From positions 1 through 12,806 of the forward strand of contig JAUVKE010000038.1 of NCBI GenBank assembly GCA_030592105.1: a DNA stretch of 12,806 bases, read 5' to 3'. The translations under genes and the position numbers were made by a program. The DNA is from Desulfobacteraceae bacterium. GTDB lineage: Bacteria; Desulfobacterota; Desulfobacteria; Desulfobacterales; BuS5. A model generated the notes under the pieces. The model was given only the letters and a program-made list of their open reading frames with translations, was not told the DNA's origin and did not search any database. Below, piece by piece: positions 8,448 through 12,806 of the stretch (positions within the stretch are counted from its first letter, which is position 1; every line of letters starts with the position of its first letter).

Positions 8448-9401
8448 ATGTTTATATTAGGATTACAGGGAAGCCCCAGGGCAAAAGGAAACACCAGTAT
8501 AATCCTTTCAACTTTTCTCAAAGAGGCTGAAAGTCTTGGTGCACATACAGAATATCTGAGCGTATGCAAAAAAAAGATTACGCCATGTCAGGAATGCGGC
8601 GTCTGCGAAAAAGCAGGGTTCTGCCCGATTGATGATGATATGCAAGATATATATCCGCTGTTTCGCCGCGCAGATATTATAGTCATGGCCACCCCTGTAT
8701 TCTTTTACGGTCCTACTGCCCAGATCAAAGCGCTCATAGACAGGAGCCAGGCTCTCTGGTCACGAAGATACAGAATGAAGCTTTCTGACCCCGGAAAAGA
8801 ATGGAGACAGGGATTTATGCTTGCCGTGGGAGCTACAAAAGGAAAAAATCTCTTTGACGGTCTTGATCTTACTGCAAAATATTTCTTTGATGCTGTATCA
8901 GCAGATTATAAAGGTTATCTCGGCTACAGACAGATAGAAAAAGCAGGAGAAATTAAGAAACATCCAGACATTCTTTCTGAGATAAAAGAAAAAGCAAATG
9001 CCCTTATAACCCCGTTTTTAAACAGAAAAAAGATACTCTTTATCTGTCGGGAAAATGCCTGCCGCAGCCAGATGGCAGCGGCTCTGACTAAAAAAATTGC
9101 CGGAGACAGAATAAAAGCTGTAAGCGCAGGCAGCAAACCAGCCCAAAGGGTTAATTCGGTTATGCTGAAGGTGATGGAAGAAAAAAATATTGATATCGCC
9201 TTTTATAAACCTGAGTCCATAGAAGAAGCCACACGCCATGAATCCCCTGATCTTGTAATATCGATGGGCTGCGGGGACAAATGCCCTGCATTTGCCAAAG
9301 CAGAAAAGATTGAATGGGATATAGAAGACCCTGCAGGAAAATCAGTTGATTTTATGCGAAAAATCAGGGATGAGATTGAAGAAAAAATTAAAGAGCTTTA
9401 G
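8448..9401 (+). CDS. Fusion of an iron-sulfur flavoprotein-like FMN reductase with an ArsC / low-molecular-weight phosphatase domain
   Basis: Two domains are fused in 317 residues. Residues 1 to about 190 are a flavodoxin-like NAD(P)H:FMN oxidoreductase: LGLQGSPRAKGNTS (4-17, FMN phosphate loop) and TPVFFYGPTAQIKALIDRS (82-100). Cys47, Cys50, Cys53 and Cys59 have the spacing of the compact [4Fe-4S] motif of iron-sulfur flavoproteins. Residues from about 194 to 317 are an arsenate reductase of the tyrosine-phosphatase fold: P-loop C200-RENAC-R206-S207, GCGDKC (274-279) carrying the resolving-type cysteines, and the EDPAG aspartate (Asp294). An all-in-one arsenate or disulfide reductase, with electrons from NAD(P)H via flavin, is a plausible inference. 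The ribosome-binding site is weak (AAGAG about 9 bases upstream). No ars operon gene is adjacent, so the C-terminal domain could instead be a phosphatase. Confidence 0.87.
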   Translation: MFILGLQGSPRAKGNTSIILSTFLKEAESLGAHTEYLSVCKKKITPCQECGVCEKAGFCPIDDDMQDIYPLFRRADIIVMATPVFFYGPTAQIKALIDRSQALWSRRYRMKLSDPGKEWRQGFMLAVGATKGKNLFDGLDLTAKYFFDAVSADYKGYLGYRQIEKAGEIKKHPDILSEIKEKANALITPFLNRKKILFICRENACRSQMAAALTKKIAGDRIKAVSAGSKPAQRVNSVMLKVMEEKNIDIAFYKPESIEEATRHESPDLVISMGCGDKCPAFAKAEKIEWDIEDPAGKSVDFMRKIRDEIEEKIKEL

Positions 9402-9458
9402 TCTGAAAATTAAAAAATAAGAAATCTTGACAGGCTGTTATGGCCAGGTCAGAGATAG

Positions 9459-9481
9459 ATGGCTTTGCCGTGGATTTTTTT
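9459..9481 (+). terminator. Probable intrinsic terminator after the reductase-ArsC fusion gene
   Basis: A short stem, ATGGC (9459-9463) with GCCGT (9467-9471) around TTT, is followed after GGA by seven T residues. It lies 58 bases after the stop codon. A weaker imperfect stem with TGAC/GTCA ends lies just before it (9428-9451). The stem is short, so efficiency is uncertain. Confidence 0.45.
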
Positions 9482-9490
9482 CTCTAAAAA

Positions 9491-9606
9491 ACGAACGTCC
9501 AACATCGAATTATGGTACGCCTTCGGCGTTTCGATTTAATAAAAAAAAGAGCGGAGCGACATCCATATTCGATGTTCGATGTTGAACGTTCGATGTTCGG
9601 CGTTCA
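9491..9606. repeat. Dispersed inverted repeat of the 'AACATCGAAC' type with internal hairpin
   Basis: The left arm AACGTCCAACATCGAAT (9494-9510) recurs in inverted orientation within 9567-9590; the right arm has an extra 7-base GATGTTC unit and one substitution. Further copies of GATGTTCG and GGCGTTC follow to 9606. Between the arms are a perfect ACGCC-TTC-GGCGT hairpin (9518-9530), an A-tract and a GCGGAGCGAC stretch. Read on the minus strand, the repeat encodes the RTSNVQHRTSN-type peptide seen as a spurious ORF product in many genomes (recalled), which marks it as a repeated non-coding element. No transposase is present. Confidence 0.65.
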
Positions 9607-9754
9607 TCTTTTCTCTGTTTGATAACTGGAATTTCAATAAGTCGATGAATTTTCAACAAACCAAATCTCCTCTGGAGATAACCAAAGCCAGGCACTCTTG
9701 ACCTGGATCTTTACTTTCCAACGCAGAAATTAGCCCCCAAAATAAAACTTCTTC

Positions 9755-9783
9755 TTGACATTTCAAGTGCGGTGACGTATCTT
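9755..9783 (+). promoter_or_regulatory. Promoter of the toxin-antitoxin operon
   Basis: TTGACA (9755-9760), a 17-base spacer and TATCTT (9778-9783) form a good sigma-70-type promoter. The start point would be near 9790, about 34 bases before the antitoxin ATG. A second possible -10 (TATAAA at 9787-9792) is less well spaced. Confidence 0.65.
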
Positions 9784-9803
9784 TATTATAAAATAATACG
9801 TCA
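9773..9803. promoter_or_regulatory. Inverted-repeat operator overlapping the toxin-antitoxin promoter
   Basis: TGACGTAT (9773-9780) and ATACGTCA (9796-9803) are perfect 8-bp inverted arms around an AT-rich 15-base centre. They span the -10 element and the predicted transcription start. This is the usual place for autorepression by a ribbon-helix-helix antitoxin or its toxin complex; that role is inferred. Confidence 0.6.
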
Positions 9804-9823
9804 ATTTTAAGTTGAGGTGAAAT

Positions 9824-10066
9824 ATGAACACAAAACTCACATTAAGGCTTGATGATGGGTTAATCAAGTCAGCCAAAAATCATGCGAGCATTATAGGTAA
9901 ATCCGTTTCACAAATGGTCGCAGACTATTTCTATTTACTTGATAAAAAATCAGTAAAGAAGCCGATTCAATTAACTCCGATTGTAAAATCCTTAAAGGGT
10001 TCATTGAAAAATACCAGCATTGATAAAAATGACTATAAATCATACTTAGAAGATAAATATCTATGA
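9824..10066 (+). CDS. Antitoxin of a type II toxin-antitoxin pair (DUF6364-like, ribbon-helix-helix)
   Basis: This 80-residue protein has an N-terminal MNTKLTLRLDDGLIKSAKNHA, which fits a ribbon-helix-helix DNA-binding fold (beta strand KLTLRLD, then two helices through GKSVSQMVADYFYLL). Its C-terminal tail, ending SYLEDKYL, resembles DUF6364 antitoxins and would wrap the toxin. The ribosome-binding site GAGGTGA lies just upstream of the ATG. Its stop overlaps the toxin start by four bases (ATGA), so the two are translationally coupled. It should neutralise the PIN toxin and repress its own promoter by binding the inverted repeat at 9773-9803. The PIN partner and tail make DUF6364 more likely than classical VapB. 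Confidence 0.85.
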   Translation: MNTKLTLRLDDGLIKSAKNHASIIGKSVSQMVADYFYLLDKKSVKKPIQLTPIVKSLKGSLKNTSIDKNDYKSYLEDKYL

Positions 10067-10482
10067 AAATTCTTTTCGATACTAATGTGATCCTTGATGT
10101 AATGCTTGATCGTAATCCTTTTTCTGAGTCAGCAAGTCAGTTATTATCTCTTGTTGAGCGAGGCGATATTTTGGGAATTATATGTGCTACAACTGTGACA
10201 ACAATCCATTATTTGGCAACTAAAGTTTTAGGGAAAAATGAATCGCAAAATAAAATTAAAGATCTCATTACCCTATTTGAAATTGCCTCTGTCAACAGAA
10301 CTGTAATTGAAAAAGCAATTAATTCAACATTTACTGATTTCGAAGATTCTGTGATTCATCAAGCAGCAAATCATGCAGGAGCAGAAGCTATTGTCACCAG
10401 AGATCCAAAAGGTTTCAAGCAATCTAAAATTCCAATTTACAGTTCTGCCGAATTGCTTAAAATATTACAACTTATTGAGTAA
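10063..10482 (+). CDS. PIN-domain ribonuclease toxin (VapC-like)
   Basis: This 139-residue single PIN domain is predicted to be a Mg2+-dependent endoribonuclease inhibited by the preceding antitoxin. Acidic metal-binding residues are visible: Asp6 in LFDTNVILD, Asp95 in FEDSVIHQAA and Asp114 in VTRDPKGF. Where many VapC proteins carry a Glu around residue 40-45, this one has ATTVTTIHYL, a pattern I recall as common in the DTNVILDxxLDRxPF subfamily, so it need not mean loss of activity. The length is typical. The start overlaps the antitoxin stop. An attC-like structured element begins 11 bases after its stop codon, compatible with the pair having moved as a cassette. Confidence 0.88.
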   Translation: MKILFDTNVILDVMLDRNPFSESASQLLSLVERGDILGIICATTVTTIHYLATKVLGKNESQNKIKDLITLFEIASVNRTVIEKAINSTFTDFEDSVIHQAANHAGAEAIVTRDPKGFKQSKIPIYSSAELLKILQLIE

Positions 10483-10493
10483 AATTAATATTG

Positions 10494-10554
10494 GGCTAAC
10501 CATCAAAATAACCGGGCGCCAAACAGCGGTGCCGGTTATTTGTAGCCGTTGGAT
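10494..10554 (+). other. attC-like recombination site, or toxin-antitoxin terminator hairpin
   Basis: A 10-bp stem, AAATAACCGG (10506-10515) with CCGGTTATTT (10532-10541), continues past a bulged G (10516) into CGCC/GGTG and closes on AAACAGC. Outside it, GGCTAAC (10494-10500) is placed like an R'' box, with a 5-base spacer, and GTTGGAT (10548-10554) like an R' box (GTTRRRY), with a 6-base spacer. GGCTA can also pair with TAGCC (10543-10547). This matches the L/R box layout and bulged base of integron attC sites, although R'' departs from RYYYAAC at one position and no integrase or second attC was found. A terminator is the main alternative. Confidence 0.4.
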
Positions 10555-10587
10555 AAATTAGATTTTTGTAACAGCCTGTCGAGGAAG

Positions 10588-10620
10588 CCATCTCGCCGGC
10601 GGAGGCCGGGGTCCAGATGG
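10588..10620. repeat. GC-rich palindromic repeat (REP-like)
   Basis: Outer arms CCATCT (10588-10593) and AGATGG (10615-10620) enclose a CCGG-CGGAGG-CCGG hairpin (10596-10609). The block is markedly GC-rich in a very AT-rich region. Its core is shared with the degenerate copy at 8407-8427. Confidence 0.5.
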
Positions 10621-10936
10621 TTAAACTTGCTTCATATTTTTCTGTTTTATCTTTATATCTGGTTTCAGCCTATTTGAATTGTTATAACATTTGTTGCATT
10701 AAAAGATACATTTATGTGTACTAAAAGTGTCATTTTTTTTAAGCGACATATTTTTTGAAAAAAATATAAGTTATCTTTACCTGTGTAGTTTACTACACAA
10801 TATGGTATTTTTTCTCCTAAAACAGGCAATAAACTACATAGTTTTTCTGTTTCATAAAAAATAGCTTTTTGCGCCTGAAAAATAAAAATAATGTATGTTC
10901 AGATACTTATGATTTTTTTGTAAAAAACAGAGTAGA
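10621..10936. other. Gene-free AT-rich region upstream of the PEP-CTERM gene
   Basis: No credible coding frame is visible here. It holds several palindromes: TGTTATAACA (10680-10689), an AT-only hairpin of ATATTTTTT/AAAAAATAT at about 10748-10767, and the two possible activator sites described separately. Its low GC content and palindromes suit regulatory DNA upstream of a sigma-54 promoter. Confidence 0.5.
10782..10844. promoter_or_regulatory. Two palindromes, possible enhancer sites for a sigma-54 activator
   Basis: TGTGTAG-TTTA-CTACACA (10782-10799) and AAACTA-CA-TAGTTT (10831-10844) are perfect inverted repeats that share an ACTACA / TGTAGT core. Their centres are 47 bases apart, and lie about 172 and 125 bases before the predicted sigma-54 start point. 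That spacing is typical for bacterial enhancer-binding proteins. The binding protein is not in the window; a PrsR-like regulator is a guess from known PEP-CTERM biology. Confidence 0.5.
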
Positions 10937-10953
10937 CGGCACGTGTATTGCTT
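10937..10953 (+). promoter_or_regulatory. Sigma-54 (RpoN) promoter of the PEP-CTERM gene
   Basis: CGGCACG-TGTA-TTGCTT matches the sigma-54 consensus TGGCACG-N4-TTGCW at 11 of 12 defined positions. The invariant GG (10938-10939) and GC (10950-10951) are exactly 10 bases apart. Transcription would start near 10963, giving a leader of about 176 bases. No other gene lies between this element and the PEP-CTERM start. Confidence 0.8.
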
Positions 10954-10976
10954 TATAATTACTAAAGGTTCTAAGG

Positions 10977-11049
10977 GTTAAGTTTTAAAATTTGATAATG
11001 ACCTTATAAAAAATTTAAAAATATCATTTTTTCATTCATGAAACTTAAC
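10977..11049 (+). other. Inverted repeat in the untranslated leader of the PEP-CTERM mRNA
   Basis: GTTAAGTTT (10977-10985) and AAACTTAAC (11041-11049) are perfect 9-bp inverted arms that would close a stem of about 73 bases in the leader, about 14 bases from the predicted 5' end. The inside is almost purely A/T. I recognise no riboswitch consensus. It may protect the mRNA end or bind a regulator. Confidence 0.4.
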
Positions 11050-11138
11050 AACTTAAACCGGACTATCATTTTAACTGCCCCGTGGGAGCGATCAAAAACA
11101 GATCATTAAATTTTTTATTTTTTTTAAAGGAGGAAGCT

Positions 11139-11852
11139 ATGAAATATTTGAAACATTTTTTAATAGCGGTTTGCATGGTTTTTGTGTTGGTGGGGACGTC
11201 CTGGGCAACTATGATTGATGTTGGATTCACTCGGATAGAACCATCCAACGCTTCTGTAGACGTAGCAGACCAGCTAAGTCTTACAATCATGGACTATACA
11301 GATGCTAATAGCACTTACAGCACACTTAGCCTTAATACAAGTCAAGTTCTCTTCACCTTTATGAACGATGTTGACGGCGAAGGTAATACATATTGCAGTA
11401 TCTCTGAAACCTACATTGATGATGGTACTATTGTGGGATTATCATCTGTTGTGAACAGCTTGGGAGGTTCTACAAGTTTCGTTGGTGGTTCAGCTAGTCC
11501 TGGCAACTTGCCTGGAGGGAATAACCTTAATCCACCATTTGTAGCCACTTCAAGCTACTCGGCAGATGCTCAGGGAAATCCTGATTTGGGCGTAGATGCT
11601 TCGATTGATATATTAGGGATTATCTATGATTTACACACAAACTTAACAATAAATGATGTTCAACTGGCTCTTAACTCCGGTGACTTACGGATCGGCCTTC
11701 ACGTCAGATCCATTGGTAATGATAGTGACGCTTTTGTTAATGACCCAGGCAATCCTGTACCAGAACCAGCAACAATATTCCTTTTTGGAGCCGGTCTTCT
11801 TGGACTTGCTGCTGTTCAGAGAAAAAGGTTAAACAAAAAGAATAACAAGTAA
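11139..11852 (+). CDS. PEP-CTERM secreted protein (exosortase substrate)
   Basis: This 237-residue exported protein has a signal peptide, MKYLKHFLIAVCMVFVLVGTSWA, cleaved near residue 23, then a Ser/Thr/Asn/Gly-rich low-complexity body of about 180 residues. The C-terminal sorting signal is VPEPATIFLFGAGLLGLAAV followed by QRKR: the PEP motif, a membrane segment and a basic end, all required for EpsH/exosortase processing. Such proteins are usually surface or biofilm-associated. The body matches no domain I recognise, though its beta-rich pattern could be cohesin-like. The ATG at 11139 is preferred because AAAGGAGGA (11126-11134) precedes it at 5 bases and the signal peptide then starts correctly; a longer in-frame GTG start at 11082 lacks both. 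It is monocistronic, with a sigma-54 promoter upstream and a strong terminator downstream. The exosortase is not in the window. Confidence 0.93.
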   Translation: MKYLKHFLIAVCMVFVLVGTSWATMIDVGFTRIEPSNASVDVADQLSLTIMDYTDANSTYSTLSLNTSQVLFTFMNDVDGEGNTYCSISETYIDDGTIVGLSSVVNSLGGSTSFVGGSASPGNLPGGNNLNPPFVATSSYSADAQGNPDLGVDASIDILGIIYDLHTNLTINDVQLALNSGDLRIGLHVRSIGNDSDAFVNDPGNPVPEPATIFLFGAGLLGLAAVQRKRLNKKNNK

Positions 11853-11922
11853 CACCGTTTTTTTGAAGCAGGACTAAAGTGTTGTATTGACCGTCCTTCA
11901 CAGCATTTTATAAACCAAAAAA

Positions 11923-11959
11923 GAGGGGCATCAGATAATTGATGCCCCTCTTTTTTTTT
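11923..11959 (+). terminator. Strong intrinsic terminator, likely bidirectional
   Basis: GAGGGGCATCA (11923-11933) pairs perfectly with TGATGCCCCTC (11940-11950) around a 6-base loop, followed by nine T residues. An A-run on the 5' side makes it work in both directions. It lies 70 bases after the PEP-CTERM stop codon. Confidence 0.93.
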
Positions 11960-12033
11960 GTATCCGCAAAGTAATTTTTTGTATGCCCTTTAAATGATTG
12001 CACAATTTCTGGCATGGCTGGGGTTGCGGCAAT

Positions 12034-12055
12034 GGGGCACGATGCATCGTGCCCC
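12034..12055. repeat. Perfect 22-bp palindrome (GGGGCACGATG half-site)
   Basis: The half-site GGGGCACGATG is followed directly by its exact reverse complement, with no loop. It sits in the 274-base gap between the PEP-CTERM gene and yejE, and is GC-rich against its surroundings. Very similar palindromes are scattered through other bacterial genomes as dispersed repeats (recalled, not checked). A dyad operator for yejE is the alternative. Confidence 0.6.
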
Positions 12056-12106
12056 TGCGGTATGCGAGTGTCAGTTATTTTTAAATTTAATTGCCTGGAG
12101 GTGGTC

Positions 12107-12115
12107 TGATATAAT
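12107..12115 (+). promoter_or_regulatory. Possible extended -10 promoter for the yejE-type gene
   Basis: TG-A-TATAAT is an extended -10 element 12 bases before the ATG. No good -35 is present at normal spacing (TTGCCT at 12091 is too close). A start near 12121 would give a near-leaderless mRNA, so the real start could be further upstream. Confidence 0.35.
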
Positions 12116-12126
12116 ATATATAATTA

Positions 12127-12806
12127 ATGCTCATAAATATTTTTAAAAACCCAATAAATAAAAAGCGATTTTTACGTTTTAAAAAAATAAAACGCGCATA
12201 TGTTTCACTTATTATCCTTATAATCCTTTATATTATAAGCCTTGGCGCTGAATTAATATGCAACAGCAACCCTCTTTACATAAAATATAATAACAAATCT
12301 TTTTTTCCGGTTTTCAAATTTTACCCTGAAAGCAGATTTACAGATAATAACAAAAAAACACGACCTGACTATAAAAAGATAAATAAAAACAGTGCTTTTC
12401 AGAATAATACCGGCAATTACATGATCTTCCCGCCACTCTCTTCAGATCCCTACGAAACAATAGACCCTGACTCCATAACAGTCTCTGATAAAGTGCTGGT
12501 AACTCTGACCCCTGTGCCGGTAATGGGAACAATCAACATCAGAAGAGATTATTCAATTACAAAGACTGCATCGTTTGAAACATTTATAAATAAAAAAAAA
12601 AACAGAATAAAAGGTATAATAATAACCGATTATTTCACTTTTTCAAAAAAAATAAAAACCGCTTTAGAATCAAGGTTTAACAATCAAAAATCTGATTATA
12701 TAACCTTTAAAACAAAAGGAATTAACGGAAAAAATATCGAGATTTCCCTTTCAGAATATTCACCAAGAAAAAAACCTCCTCAAACAATAAGACTAACATT
12801 TAAAGA
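12127..12806 (+). CDS. yejE: YejE-type peptide / microcin C ABC transporter permease, N-terminal part, with an extra domain
   Basis: An open frame of 226 codons runs off the right edge. The first 110 or so residues match the YejE N-terminus: NPINKKRFLRFKKIKRAYVS, a membrane helix at about 24-43, GAELICNSNPLYIKYNNKSF, FPVFKFYPES and then IFPPLSSDPYETID. In E. coli YejE the protein then passes within about 15 residues into the SPP-NWLGTD motif that starts the permease core. Here at least 108 further residues (about 119-226) of mixed alpha/beta, Lys/Asn-rich sequence intervene and the core has not yet begun. YejE is an inner-membrane subunit of the YejABEF importer. No yejB lies directly upstream. 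The ATG follows an in-frame TAA, so no earlier start exists, and the nearest GGAGG (12097-12101) is too far away at 25 bases. Confidence 0.78.
   Translation, partial: MLINIFKNPINKKRFLRFKKIKRAYVSLIILIILYIISLGAELICNSNPLYIKYNNKSFFPVFKFYPESRFTDNNKKTRPDYKKINKNSAFQNNTGNYMIFPPLSSDPYETIDPDSITVSDKVLVTLTPVPVMGTINIRRDYSITKTASFETFINKKKNRIKGIIITDYFTFSKKIKTALESRFNNQKSDYITFKTKGINGKNIEISLSEYSPRKKPPQTIRLTFK

Noticed and set aside
9510..9695. 61-codon minus-strand frame with an RTSNVQHRTSN stretch
   Set aside because: This peptide is the direct translation of the dispersed repeat and is a familiar annotation artefact.
10373..10561. 62-codon frame overlapping the toxin gene and the attC-like element
   Set aside because: It is out of frame with the PIN domain, has no ribosome-binding site and runs through the hairpin.
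11070..11120. Possible riboswitch in the CCCCGTGGGAGCGATC stretch before the PEP-CTERM gene
   Set aside because: Only short local pairing is visible and no known riboswitch core matches.
11082..11138. Longer GTG start for the PEP-CTERM gene
   Set aside because: The extension would put a charged, Phe-rich stretch ahead of the signal peptide, and the strong ribosome-binding site belongs to the ATG at 11139.
12338..12532. 64-codon minus-strand frame opposite the yejE-type gene
   Set aside because: It is antisense to an open frame of 226 codons with clear YejE similarity.
1..12806. CRISPR array, tRNA or rRNA genes
   Set aside because: No regularly spaced repeats, cloverleaf with CCA-type end or rRNA-like stretch was found on either strand.

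Overview
This AT-rich window looks like a chromosomal segment from an anaerobic, probably Desulfobacterota-like (sulfate-reducer type) bacterium. That is an inference from the combination of a fused B12-dependent isobutyryl-CoA mutase, a PEP-CTERM protein behind a sigma-54 promoter, a YejE-type peptide/microcin C permease and several dispersed palindromic repeats. No rRNA, tRNA, CRISPR array or insertion sequence was seen.

Left third (1-7081, all on the minus strand). In transcription order: icmF (3824-7081), a thiolase (2576-3754), a small exported or membrane-anchored protein (1894-2406) and a 561-residue protein whose C-terminal part looks like a nucleoside phosphorylase (178-1863). icmF and the thiolase form an acyl-CoA module that should interconvert isobutyryl-CoA and butyryl-CoA and cleave acetoacetyl-CoA-type intermediates. 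The last two genes are 30 bases apart and look like a second transcription unit. At the extreme left edge lies a remnant of a four-helix-bundle (23S rRNA intervening-sequence type) gene with an apparent in-frame internal deletion.

Middle (7082-9490, plus strand). A divergent intergenic region carries a near-consensus sigma-70 promoter for a 2-nitropropane-dioxygenase/FabK-type flavoprotein (7327-8352), which is followed by a terminator. Next is a fusion protein (8448-9401) joining an iron-sulfur flavoprotein-like FMN reductase to an arsenate-reductase/low-molecular-weight phosphatase domain.

Accessory stretch (9491-10620). A dispersed inverted repeat is followed by a type II toxin-antitoxin pair (DUF6364-like antitoxin, PIN toxin). 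Its promoter overlaps an 8+8 bp inverted repeat that is a good autoregulatory operator candidate. Directly after the toxin stop is a structured element with the layout of an integron attC site, then a GC-rich palindromic repeat.

Right end (10621-12806). A long gene-free region holds two palindromes, then a sigma-54 promoter and a structured leader ahead of a PEP-CTERM secreted protein (11139-11852), which ends in a strong bidirectional terminator. After a 22-bp perfect palindrome, a yejE-type permease gene starts and runs off the right edge. It has no yejB directly upstream, and about 108 residues of unrecognised sequence sit where the canonical protein goes straight into its permease core.
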